DNA of 64,000 nucleotides, taken from the NCBI GenBank assembly GCA_025403435.1, contig CM046331.1, positions 27,632,459 to 27,696,458 on the forward strand, read 5' to 3'. The stretch comes from Artocarpus heterophyllus (lineage: Eukaryota; Streptophyta; Magnoliopsida; Rosales; Moraceae). This document shows, piece by piece, positions 24,811 through 36,559 of the stretch. The first letter of the stretch is position 1, and every line of letters starts with the position of its first letter. The position numbers and the translations under genes are program-made. The notes beneath the pieces were generated by a model. That model did not search any database. It saw only the letters and a list, made by a program, of their open reading frames with translations, and was not told the origin of the DNA.

Positions 24811-25186
24811 CTAATTTGATCAGAATATCATCATCATCATATCTATTCAAAGGAATATTCAAAACAAGGTCAGTTTTCACCAATCTTTATTAGATCAGTC
24901 ACAATGGAAGAAGTACATTAATAAGTATTATGACATAATGTAATAACTTTTAAACGAAAATTAGGTACAATTTTTCCTGCAAATATACACAAAAAAAAAA
25001 AGAAAAAAAAGGGTAAATTGTACATATTCGCACTAAAAGGTGACCCTATATGAGTAGGATCTCACATGCCCTAATGACAACTTTCAATATAGATTCTCTC
25101 TATTAGTTGATCATAAAAATGTAAGTAATATAAGCATACAGATTTAAGTACTAAACAGATTTAATCATTGATCATTAATTACATAC

Positions 25187-25515
25187 CTCAAATAAGTCTC
25201 CAATGTTGATAATAAGATGCTTCTGGTTTAGGTTTTACGCCGAACCATCTTCCATCTTTGACCAATTGCAGTCCTCCGATCTGGTCTTCGTGAACGACAG
25301 AGAGAAAATCAGAATCCATACGAGGGATTCGTCCAAGGACCAGCTTAGAAGAGGAGTAAGGACATGGAGGGTATCTATTCGTTCTGAGATAAATAGAGCC
25401 CAGAGGACAATTCTCTTGGAAATAGGAAAATTTTATCCCCAAGTTTTCCGCTAGAATTTCAACTAAGGTTTTCGATAGATCAGATGCTTCTTTTGCAAAT
25501 CTTTCCATTGTTAAC
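25187..25515 (-). pseudogene. GA2ox8-like copy B, exon 2
   Basis: Acceptor AG at 25517-25516 and donor GT at 25186-25185 are intact, and exon 1 to exon 2 would join in phase. The conserved H-x-D is RMD (His to Arg at 25320-25322, next residue Met). An extra base near 25218 shifts the frame after VKPKPEA and gives a stop at 25188-25190, one codon before the donor. Confidence 0.88.
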
Positions 25516-26775
25516 CTGTGGATCATTCGAGTATATTTAGAATAGACATAGAAAATCAAAAGAAATTATGAAACCTACATAGGAGAACTTCCTTTTTTAA
25601 TAAATGGTGAGGAGGGATTCCAATATTATTAGGATATTATTCCCACTAGATTGGCATTCCAAGAAACTTATTCTTTAACAAATCCCCCCACTAATATTGT
25701 AAAATAAGATTAGCAAAGAAAGAAAAAATACGAAAATAATATCCGAAAGCAGCTCGAAAAGAGCAACGCAAAGCAAAACAAAGCATAAAAGATGGGCAAT
25801 CTGAAAATTGAGAGGGAACCTACACGTGAGAAGAACTTGATGATGATATACAAGTAATAAATTACTCATGTACTTTACACATAGAAGTAATATATTATAG
25901 TAGAAACCAAACTAATCTAAATATAGTGCTGCAAATTAACTCAAGAACATTGATTGGGGACAATTATATATGTTCATTAACATATAGCCACAAATATTTC
26001 CACAAATTATGCTCATGAAAATCCACAATTATCCAGTTTTCAAGCAGAGGGTTATTGAATAAAAGTTTGTTTGGTTTCAAGCGGCAAAAATAAATAAAAA
26101 TAAATAAATAACTGAACCCTGATGTGATGCTTAAAACCCCATGCATGCAAACACCAATTTTGAAGAACTTTTTCTCTCTCTTAAATTATTATAGTTTAAA
26201 CCATTTGAACTATCCGCTTCAAGCCACATACGTTCAAAATCGTCGATTCGAATCACAAAATTCAAAATCATGTGGGTTCAACTCACGAAGCAAATGGACC
26301 CTATGAGTTGAAGTAAACCAAGATAAAGAAAAAACTAGACAGTTAAACTTCAGGAACCGAGCACATGCCAAATGCAAAAGATGCCAAAACATCATGGCCT
26401 AGAACTTCAGGGAACTTAAAGATGGCCCACTCTGACAAGGCTTTTTTGAAAAGAACGGCTCTTTTTTTGTTCACGTGGTTCACTCATGGTGCCAATGGGC
26501 GCTGCAGAACTTGTGTAGACTAATTACAACCATGCAGCCCCTTGTGACAAGGCATAACATTATGTAACGTACTCACTTGGATTCTTACAAAATGTGATTC
26601 ACATTTTTCCACACTCTCTATATTTTTTTAATGCAGTTCCTTTCAAATATACTCTATAATTGTGTTTGTGTGTGGGTATATATATTGACAGAAAATATAT
26701 GATGTAGGATATGTATCTTCTTATATCCTCTATTTTAAGTTATTTATTCAAAAACTATTCATTTTATTTTAAATA

Positions 26776-27134
26776 AATTGTATTGTTGCATGTAAGCTCT
26801 AAACTATTCACTTTTTACATAATACATTTTAATCTTTCAATCTTAATACAATACACCTTGAACTTTGATATTATTGGCAATTATAGTCCAATAACCATTT
26901 TTACTTTCCATTTAGTATTTTTTTACATATTGAGCTTTAATTTTTTCTTAAATAAAGAGTCTACCATTAAGAAAGCTCAGTGCGAATCTCATGACCAAAA
27001 TTGCCATGCTTTATAACATTTGCCAGCATTGGATCTCAATTGCCAATGACTTTAAAATTAAAAGTACATTTTTCCAAGATTGAAAGTCAATATGAAAAAA
27101 AGAAGAAGAATAGTTTGGATGCAACAATGCAATT
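26776..27134. mobile_element. MITE with GTTGCAT-type inverted ends, private to copy B
   Basis: Left AATTGTATTGTTGCATGTAA...AAACTATTC is mirrored at the right end (GAATAGTTTGGATGCAACAATGCAATT). About 359 bp, AT-rich, no coding region. It sits in intron 1 of pseudogene B. Copy A has different sequence at the corresponding place. Confidence 0.65.
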
Positions 27135-27139
27135 TACTC

Positions 27140-27520
27140 TTCTATTTGATCTTATCAAAGGTATACCTTCATATTAGATTTAAGACACAAATCCATATTT
27201 TACTTTAGTCAATAATTAATTTTAACTGTTAAAATGATCAAATTATTTTTAAGTAAAAGAGAAAAAAATTAAAACTTTCAAAAAAAAGAAGAAAACAAAA
27301 AAAAAAACAAAACACACAAAATACCCTTTTTTCAGGATGTCATATACAGTTTTGAAGTAAAAAACCTTAGTATAAAGATTTTTTAAGTTTTTAAATTTTC
27401 TTATTTTTCAATATGAGGGTATTTTCGGTAATTTTTTAGATCAAAATTGAAGATTGATTGAGAAAAAGTATAAATTTATGTATGAAATCTAATCCGAAGG
27501 TATATTGGATTAGATTAAAA
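27140..27520. mobile_element. MITE, three-copy family, copy 2
   Basis: Abuts the preceding MITE. Shares with 23778-24178 and 34305-34745 the ordered blocks TATACCTTC, a long A-rich tract (27250-27320), GAGGGTATTTTCGG and AAATTTATGTATGAAATC. The ends are less clear than in copy 1. Confidence 0.5.
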
Positions 27521-29050
27521 ATAAAAAATACATGCTTTGTTTGAGAAGCACGTTAGAAAAACAAAGTTCAGATTGCTACAGTGTAAAGTTATTATATGCT
27601 ATAGTGAAAAGAAAATGTTTGCACTTAGTGTAAAGCTCTAATATACTATAATTTTTAAGTTCCAACTGATTTTTCAAGTACACTCATAGTGTTTAAATAT
27701 ACCAACATACATGGTATAAAAAGATAAATGACTTATGATATATTGTTTCAACAAGTACTAAATGCTTAACTGCAATATGATAAAGAAAAAAGGACTTGTT
27801 CGGTAGAATGAATGGGGATGAAAGGATTAATCAATGGATTTTTATTTAAATTTGTTCTATAAGAGGAATTAGTATAAGGAATGGATCAAGGGATTGATCA
27901 AAACTATCATATTGAGACAGATTCTAGGAGATGACTTTTTGTTTAATTCTTTCCCTCTTCTCACACCAAATTGAGAGTTATGTTTCTCAATTTATAATTA
28001 ACCTCCCTTCTTCCCATCAAACATAGCCTTAAGAGAGAAGCACAATTATCGTTTTAGGTTAACGAGAAGTAGTGCCACACGTACTTGCTTGTGTACACTT
28101 TCTTTTAAAGTTTCTTTAATTGATGGGAATTTATTATTGACGTAAATACTTTTCTAACAATGGTTACTACATTAATCCAACGTCAACATCCATGATTAAT
28201 GTGACGTTTCAAGAAAATCATTTAGGGTTCTTATTCTAGCTAGGGGGCATATAAATATATTGTCCATATTTCAACCAAATACCATGCCCTATAAGTACGC
28301 TACAAACTGTACATGAAAAGACTAGGGTTTTTTTTTTTTTAATAAGCTGCCATTATTGGAACACATACATATATGGAGCTAACTCTCACTTGGCTTTAAT
28401 TTTGTTTAAGGTAATCCTCTCCCGGGTTGGGTTAAGGTGAATTACAAGCGGTGTAATAAGCTCTTTAGAGAAAAGTCTCATTTAGTTCTCTAAAAATTTA
28501 GATTTAAATAAGCTCGAACTACATTCTACGACAATCATGATGGCTTGTATGTTTACATGTAAAGAAATTACGTGACAGATATGTTGGCTACTTCTAAGGT
28601 TTCACATGTGGATTTTCTCTGATGGTTTTCAGCTTTGGATTTTCTTTATCATCAGTTTGTCAAAAGGGATATTTCATCCCTCCCTCTTTGGTTTTTTTAT
28701 CATTTTTCTTTCACTCCTCAAATTATGCACTCGATTTCCCTTTAACATATTTTTCTCTTTAGATTTTTTTTTGGAAAAGGGATGTCAATGATGTATGTCT
28801 CAATTTTCAAATTCGGTACGTCTTTTAAGAAGATAAGCTATAATCTTTTTGTTTTGTAACTCTTTACTGAGTTAATGTCTTTTATTTTCTGAGTTTCTTC
28901 TCAATTTCTTTCTTACTCTAATAATATTTTCCAGTGAGTACCTTAATATCAGTTGTCCTTTCTTTATTTAAAAAAGAAAAAAAATATATAAAAACCTGAA
29001 AACAATAGTTGAACTCTTAAAAAATACAGAGACACAAAAAATACATATAC

Positions 29051-29464
29051 CTGAGATTGTTGCGTTCAGTCGTCCTCATTGATGATATATCTGTGATAGA
29101 CATATGAAAGGCTTCTGACCATGAGAGTTGCTTGAGACAAGTGGCCTTGGAATTACCCCAGAGATAACTGTTGGATGACAAATTCAAAAAGTTGTTCTGA
29201 ATCTTCCTTTCAAATGGCTGACAGAAGACCTTCTTCTGCTCATATTCCAAGCTCTCAAGAACTTTCTTTGAGATTCCATGATTGACAACTTGAAAGAAAC
29301 CCCATGTGCTAGCAGCTTGAGTTATTTCATGGATGCAACTCTCTCTCTCTAGCTGGTCATAAGAACTTAGATGGCTAAGATTGATCAAAGGCAGATTACA
29401 ATCCTCTACAATACAAATCTTGTCATCTTTCATTGTGTTGAGGGAGTTTTCTAAGAGGGTTTTG
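29051..29464 (-). pseudogene. GA2ox8-like copy B, exon 1 (5' end lost)
   Basis: Open frame matching copy A from KTLLENSLN onward through WGFFQVVNHGIS and QLSWSEAFH to a GT donor at 29050-29049. Upstream of 29464 the two copies stop matching. The frame continues by chance into repeat sequence with an unrelated ATG near 29595, which I do not take as the real start. Confidence 0.87.
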
Positions 29465-29655
29465 CAGGTGATATCTCTACATTGTAGCATGTGTAAGATC
29501 TCTACACTGTAGTTTTTGAGAATAAGTTGGGACTTAAACACTGTAACATATGAGATCTTTATACTGTGATATGCTTTTACTTTATACTGTAGCATATAAG
29601 AGCTTTATATTGTAGTATTTGAAACTTTGATGTTCAAACTTGGTTTGCAAACACT
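29465..29655. repeat. MITE-like sequence replacing the 5' end of pseudogene B
   Basis: Starts exactly where exon 1 similarity to copy A stops. It contains several tandem-like phrases of the family core (GTAGCATGTGTAAGATCTCT, ACATATGAGATCTTTATACTG, GTAGCATATAAGAGCTTTAT) and ends with GGTTTGCAAACACTCTT, which resembles the outer end of the GTTTGG family. It removes the start codon and about 17 codons. Confidence 0.6.
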
Positions 29656-30254
29656 CTTTAAATTCTTGTTATCTTTCCACTTGCAATTAAAATGACAAAT
29701 TGACAAATGGTATAAAATCAGACGTGGCCATAACTATTGGCAAAGCACGTAGTATTGTTTAAGGAGCATGGCAATATTGATTTTCTTCGTGGCAAAGTTC
29801 GGAAGAATCAAGAAATTGAAAATCTATATGGTGGAGGAAGCTTATTTGCTCCACCGGTGACGCTTCCAAAATATCCTTTGACCTTGTAATCTAGTAATGT
29901 AAGATGAAAGATCCTTGGTGATATAGTGCTTTTGTTTGTACTTAAGTTTTTCCAAAACTCAAAATAATTTCTATTTTTTAAAAAATTAAATTTAACGATT
30001 AAAATCATAGCTCAAATCGTTAAAATCATAATATGACTATTAAAATATCATGTGCTTCGATGGAGCAAATTTACCTTATGCACAATATATATAAATGAAA
30101 AAGCAGAACAACTGATATTGAATTTATTCATAGATTTAATCTTCTTGACAATATTTTTGTGTATGCGAATGTGTAAAAGAGATTGTAATATATCTCTCAA
30201 ATATTATAAGATCAAAATCACATAAGAGAATATAAAAATACACATTTTTTTATG

Positions 30255-30430
30255 TATTTGAAATCAACGTACGCCGCTACGACGTCAGAAATTGAGGTTG
30301 CGGCACTAGAACAGCTTTGGTGCCGTGGCTCCCAAGAGATAACACCGCGGCATCCACTGGTTTTTAGCACTAAATCTGGTGTTGTGTAATCAACACCGCG
30401 ACGCCCGCACAAGTTATTGTGACTTGTCAA
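30255..30430. other. CpG-rich patch of unknown origin
   Basis: About 175 bp much richer in G+C and CG dinucleotides than its surroundings, with phrases such as GCCGCTACGACGTC, AACACCGCGGCATCC and CAACACCGCGACGCC. A minus-strand frame is open for 70 codons but has no recognisable domain. It may be a fragment of a transposon with GCGGTGTT-type repeats. Confidence 0.4.
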
Positions 30431-32239
30431 GATGTGTCATTTGAGTTCGATGTCACTTTGGTAACAACTTGAATTAGAATAGCATTTAATAACCAACGAC
30501 CATCCATGCTTTATTTTTGCCAGGGAGGCTTTAGAGAATATCCCAAAAAGACCTGCACAGCATGCATTATATAACAATATTCTGCTGGAGAATTTGTAGG
30601 TAGAATAAGAAAAACAGGCTAAGAAATTTGAAAATTATAAACAGGTTTGAGGCGTATAAAAATATCTTCTTTAAAGTTTATTTGTCTTCACCACTAAGTT
30701 TACAAACGGGTTTTGACGGTAAAGTATTCATAGATACAACAAATCTTAAATATAATGTCTAACAATAATATTATGATCTAGAACAAGATATAAAACCTGT
30801 AATTTTCTGGAGATATAATAAGGATATCATTTCATAAACTATTATTTGCAGATCATGTAGACAGCCTTACCCCAGTTATTTGCAGAAAGTAGGCCAATAA
30901 GGCCAGATTTTCCGATCACAGTTACAAAACATTTTTAATGCCTTCAAAATTTAAGTTGCACCTGGTATTCTACTTTGCATTGATCTTCGAGTGGAGAAAT
31001 TATCTCGATAATTATGTAAAGGCTTATAATGAAAGAGCAGTTGAAACCGTTTTTATGATTGGAATTATTTTTTAGTTTAAATTTTGTGAGAAAAAATATT
31101 ATAACAAAAGTGATTGAAACCATAAAAAATGGTTGGAATTATTTTTACCAAACAAGCTATAAATAGTGTCATTAGTTTCAAGGCCATAAAGAAAAAAAAA
31201 AGGTTTCAAGGTCTTGAGATCAAGTTGCAGATTTGTGTAAATTTATGATCCCGGATACTGGAAATAGAAAAGACTATGCTCTTCAAAGTTAAAATTTAAG
31301 ATGCATAAACAAAATTGGATTGACGCATGTCTGATTCCAGTTGCTTGATTTTATCTTTTTTATTTTCTTGTTTTTGTTTATCATTGTAACTAGTTTCTGA
31401 ACTTTTTTTTTCCTTTTTTTTTTTTAAATAGATCTGAGTGGAGGATTTATTCTTCTCCATTTATTTAAAACGTACACATTGTTGCTTCAGGTTTTTAGGC
31501 AAAATAGGCAATTTTTTTTGCTTTGAGAAAGAATTTGAAAAATATTTATAGAAAAAAAAATTCATCCGTGAGCTTAGCATCTCTAATGCAATGCTATTGA
31601 TGTGTCAATAACAATTTTGGGCTTCAAGAATAAAAACCATTCTCTAATGCAATAATATCATTTTCTAAATTCGGTGACAAATTTACTACCAAGCATGCCC
31701 TATGACAACTCTGGCATTTGATTCCTATTGGTTGATAGATTGGCCTTTTGTTTTAATAATTATGATATTTTAATTATGTTATAATTAAAGCTTATTTTTA
31801 CAAATTTCAAAGCTTAATAATTGTAACAAAAGGCAAATATGATATTTAATAGCATTATGCATTAGGGCATAAAATGGAATAGCACATCAAATGTGTTATT
31901 TTCACACTTTTTAATAGCAAATATAGTAATAATATTGGCATTTACTTTAAAAATGGTCTTAAATACCTAGTGTAAAGAGTTTTAAATTGAGAAACTTTAA
32001 GATTTTCTCTTAGACTACTTAATTCTCGATTTATTTGCTCTTCATTTAGGTTCCTTTATTTTTCAATTGTTGGTGTATATGAACATTTTTCTTTCTTTCC
32101 TATAAAGTTTTTTACCTTATATATATATATATATATATGGGTGTGGTATCTAATTGTATTTTTAAAAGTAAAGGAGAGGTACTCTGTAATTACATCCTGT
32201 TATTATCGTTATTACTTTATTTTGTATAGTCTCAATACC

Positions 32240-32590
32240 ACTAGTGACAGAGCCAGAACTTCTTTTCAGTGGGTATTATGTAAAATTAAAAATAGTATTT
32301 TATTAAATAAAGATATATAGCTATACATTTCAATAAGTGCATAGGTATAATTATAATTTTTCGTATGAATTAAGGCTACAATAACAAATTTCAGTTATTT
32401 TATTGAGACATAACAACATATTTTAATTATTTCTTAGGGGTACAATACTATATTTCAATTATTATGTGAGGATACGATTACAATTTTCCTTCAAAATAAG
32501 AACATAACTAAAATTTTAAATCATAAATTTAAAAATTAATATAAATTAAAAAAAAAGTCCCCACTCCTCACTACCTGGTTCCGCCAATAA
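32240..32590. mobile_element. non-autonomous element with GGAGCCAG-type ends
   Basis: Left CTAGTGACAGAGCCAG and right CTGGTTCCGCCA form an inverted pair. The interior is an AT-rich periodic sequence (TATTTCAATTATT-type phrases at about 32385-32490). Related to 7210-8097. Confidence 0.5.
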
Positions 32591-32987
32591 ACAGCACAGC
32601 AATTCGGAAATAAAAATGCAACAAAAGAAGTCCAACTTTAATTTTTAGGTAAATAATGACGAACTTTATCACGATAAGATATCATCTTCAACATCAAAAC
32701 AATTTGTTTGATGACCACTGACAAAAAAAAAAAAAAAAAAAACACAAAAGAGTACTATGCCAAGAAAAAATTTAAAACAGGTGGTAAAGTAAAGCTCTAG
32801 TTATTATGAAAATCTTATACAAGGAAATGTCTTTAGCTTTAGGTAACTTATTACCTATTTATGTGCTTTGTAATTTGTATTTATATGGAGCCCCATTCAT
32901 AATACTCCTTACTAGTAGAATCTATCTTTTTGTTCCTAGTCTGTTGATGTAGCCACCTTATCGAACCACATTAAATCACCTTCTCCT

Positions 32988-33137
32988 AGGGTGTTTGGGA
33001 AGCTGAATTTTTTAAACTAAAAGCATAGCATGTTAGAGCTTCACACTATAGCTCATTTTTCTGATCATTGTAGCATGTGAAAGGTTTCTGATGTAGCAAC
33101 CAAAAGTTTTGTTTAAATTAATTTTACCAAACATCCT
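32988..33137. mobile_element. MITE, best example of the GTTTGG-ended family
   Basis: 150 bp bounded by AGGGTGTTTGGGAA and TTACCAAACATCCT, which are near-perfect inverted repeats. The interior has GCATGTTAGAGCTTCACACTA and TAGCATGTGAAAGG, the family core. I see no convincing target duplication. Confidence 0.7.
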
Positions 33138-34304
33138 GTTGTTTTCTTTGATATTTTATTTTTTAATTTAATTTTTTATATGATACCAGAGCATTGCACC
33201 TCCAAACCTTCAGGCATTGCACTTTCAATCCATAGAATGAATCCCTCTTTCTCCCAAAGTCATGTACCTCCAACCTTCTAGGTCATGCGCCTCCAAGAGC
33301 TTCCTTGTGATGTTCTCTATGCCTTTTTACCAGTTCTCTATGCATCTTACACCCTCAACGATTGACATCCTCGTGCACCTTCAATAATTGTCATTTCTAT
33401 GGAACTATTTTCATTTGTCTTTATTTTCTCAGAAAAGCAAAAAACAAAAAAAAAAACAAAGAATAAAAAAAGAGCACAAAAAAATAAAAAATTCTTACAA
33501 AATTAAAATCTTCTATCGAAGCTACATCTTATAAGGACATATTAGGAAAGTATCTTATTAGTAGTTTTGATTTTATTTATATTTATTTTAATATAAAAAA
33601 AGTCTTGTTTTTAGCTTTAGGTAGTTACCCATTTATGTGCTTTGTAACATTTATTTCTATGCTATTGAGTGCTCTTTGCTAGTGAATTCTATTTCTCTTT
33701 CTCTTTTCATACTTTAATTTGCATTTTTTTAATTAGGAGAATTTAGTTCAAATTTTATTATAAAGACCTTTTTTAGAGAGAAAAATTAGTTTTGCGAGGG
33801 ATTATGTTTGAGATAAAAGTAACTGTTTCTATTCAAAATTTATAGGATAAATTTAACTATGAAAATAAATTCTAGAGAGAAAAGAGTTCATGACCTATTC
33901 ATGCATTTATCGCTAGAAAAGGGTTAAATTTTGTATTCATTAACAAACGGCCAATCACATTGAAAACCGACGACAAAACCCCTTAATGGAGTGACCGATG
34001 AGCCATGTCTGCAGCCAATCGTTTCCCTTTAATTTGTCCTATTGCCAATAGCAGTTGAAGAAAATGAACTTCATTAAAGAAGAAAATTTCTGACGAAGAC
34101 AAATAAGGTTTGTATTAGGCATGTAGTTTTTAATCTTGAACCTATATAGTTTGAATTTATATAGTTTGAATTGTATAGTTTAAATAGTTCTGATTAAGAG
34201 AATTTAAGGAAAATAAAATTTTCTAAAATTGATTTCTATGGGTTTAAATATCTCATCAAGCTTAAATAGTAGTTTAAACTACACTCATAAATTCAAGGGA
34301 TATT

Positions 34305-34745
34305 TATTTTTTTATACCCTTTGTTTTAAGTTTGTTCAAAAACTATACATTTGTGTTTTATCTCATGAAATGTGTAACTCCACATTAGATTTAATATACA
34401 AATATGTACTTTATCACAGCTAATAAGTGATTTTAACATTTAAAATTATCAAATTATTCTTATGTAAGAGAGAAAAAAAACTAAAACTTAAAAAAAAAAA
34501 AACAAAAACAAAGCATATGAAAAATCTATTTTTGAGGGTGTTCTAGATATTTTTAGGTCAAAACCTTTCGAACAAAGTGTTTCTTTAATTTTTAAAGTTC
34601 TCTTATTTTTTATGTGAGGATCTTTTGGGTGACTTTTTAAGGTTATAATTGACAGTTGACTAGGAAAACCAACAAATTTGTGCATTAATTTTAATCTGAA
34701 GTTATATATTTAATGAAGTCAAAAACCATAAGTATAATGTTTAAA
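34305..34745. mobile_element. MITE, three-copy family, copy 3
   Basis: Shares block order with 23778-24178 and 27140-27520: ACTATACATTTG start, CAAATTATT, an A-rich tract (34470-34500), GAGGGTGTT, AAATTTGTGCAT, and a right end ATAAGTATAATGTTTAAAT that resembles the inverted left end of copy 1. Confidence 0.55.
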
Positions 34746-36559
34746 TAAACTTAAAACGTATGGGATAAAAGGATAATCCAAAATTCAAACTAGATAATCC
34801 GTGTACTAGGGCACAAGACTAAGCAAGGACAGACATTGCCGACTTTACCCCACCCACCAAAAAAAAAAAAAAGAGGGATCGCCGACTTGTGGAAGATGTT
34901 ATTTTCACAAGGTAGTAAATCCTTCACGGTGTGTAACTATATATTACTATGTATGTTAAAGACATAAAAAAATTGACACAGCAAGCCAACCAACTGCGTG
35001 TCTCTTAGGCAGATTTTTGTTTCGTAGGCTTTATGCCTGTCATTCTCGAACAGTACTAATAAAAATCTTGATCCCAATCCCAACTTTTACACAAATTTTC
35101 CCCAATTTAATTGAGTAGATAACTGACTTTTTTTAAAGCTAAAAAGACGTTCAGTTCAGTACTTAAAATGCCAAGACTTGGACTTTTAAGTCCTTGGCAA
35201 ATTATTGTCCTATGTGAAAGAATTACGGCAAGCAAAAGTCATGTGTGATTTTTTTTAAAGATTTTTTTTCATTCTAGTGAATTATTCTAAGCGACTAAAA
35301 TTGATATAACTCTTATATTGAAGGTGAACTATTATCAATTTGTATGTTCGATAGTTTTCTTCATTTATTTTTACTCTCGGTATAAAATTAGAGCATCTAA
35401 ATCATAACAAGAGCATTGTTAAAATAATGTCAAATTTTAGTATTCAAATAGAAAAATCAATACCTACTATACAATACTATTTTTTATGTTAAATTTAACA
35501 TTTTGTTGTATTTGGTAGCAAATTTGACACCAAATTTTGAATGTGTCAAATTTTAAAATTTGATTACTATTAATTAATATACCTTCTTTTTCTTAGACAT
35601 TGCAACATTAGTATTTTCTTATTATTTTACAATTCATTGTTCATATGGGCATGTTTTCTGTGCAGGATTAGAAAGGGTGGGACTGGTTTATATTTTAATA
35701 TTTTGTTTGATGAAAAATTTTAAAGGACTAGATTGGATTAGTTTTTATCTAGTCCATGCTTAAAATTTAGAAGGGGATTAGGCTTTACGTTGCTAAAGCA
35801 TGAGATTGAACATAGCATTTGTACCTTGTGAGAAAATTCAAGGACTTATTTGCAGAAGTTCATAAAGTTTGCATTCAAATTATAATGTTTAAAAAGTTAA
35901 GAGGTCAAAACGTAGCTTTTAATAATTATATTTTTGCCCTATAAGTTTAAAAAATTAAATTTGACCTCACATTTTAAAAATTGTGTCCATCCTAGTAGCG
36001 CAATACCAAATATAAAATTAAACTAGTTAGAATTTAATCCTACCTCTTTTAATCATTTCAATCTAACCCTCTAACACAATCTCATCTACCGTTGTCCTAT
36101 CCTATACACGGACCCATAATAAAATCAACAAAGTCTCGCGCATGTTGAAGTGGCGTGAATGTTGATATTCTTTTAACACAATGTTCAACAAACTTCTAAA
36201 ACTTTATTGTGTGGATGTCGACTATTGCCTTTTTTGTCTTACTCATCTTTGAACATTTAGCACGACCTTTTTTTTTTAAAAAAAAATTCTCCCTTTTCCC
36301 TGAACCAAATAAGTGATGCAATGAAACTAGACGACCACAATTGTGACGTTCGAATCCACTCAAGCTAGGTCTACTAAATTTTGAATTAGCTTTTCCAACG
36401 ATTTGACACATAAATCCCCCACTTCTATTAACACTAGTTAAGTTTCGCATGCTATTTAGATAGGGAATAATTTTGTAGATTCTATACTACATATCAAAAT
36501 TTTGAATATTAATTTGTATACTTTATACAATTTCACGCACTAGAAAACATTTGGACAGA

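Larger units (their letters stand above)
20636..29464. repeat. segmental duplication, copy B (carries GA2ox8-like pseudogene B)
   Basis: Second copy of the segment at about 440-10340. It begins just downstream of the solo LTR that ends at 20591. It stops inside the first exon of its GA2ox8-like pseudogene, where MITE-like sequence replaces the ancestral start. Copy B lacks the long-TIR element found at 2276-3098 of copy A. It carries insertions missing from A at about 20940-21070, 23778-24178 and 26776-27515. The two copies lie about 20 kb apart, so this reads as an old tandem or local duplication later spread by insertions. Confidence 0.85.
24584..29464 (-). pseudogene. gibberellin 2-oxidase 8-like pseudogene, copy B
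   Basis: Paralogue of the copy at 4125-10347 with the same three exons: 29464-29051, 25515-25187 and 24810-24584 (intron 1 about 3.5 kb). Exon 1 is cleaner than in A: the SWSEAFH Trp is intact and the donor and acceptor fit in frame. Its first roughly 17 codons and the ATG are replaced by MITE-like DNA. The first iron-ligand His is Arg (CGT, 25320-25322), the 2OG-binding Arg of RFS is Lys (24748-24750), one base is inserted near 25218 and one is missing near 24678. The distal His (KHRV, 24775-24777) is kept. It therefore lacks a start, a frame and two cofactor residues. Its lesions differ from those of copy A, so the copies decayed independently. Confidence 0.9.

Noticed and set aside
29017..29595. 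192-codon minus-strand frame taken as a complete protein
   Set aside because: Only the part from 29464 to 29051 matches GA2ox8. Upstream codons are repeat DNA, and those beyond the donor at 29050 are intron.
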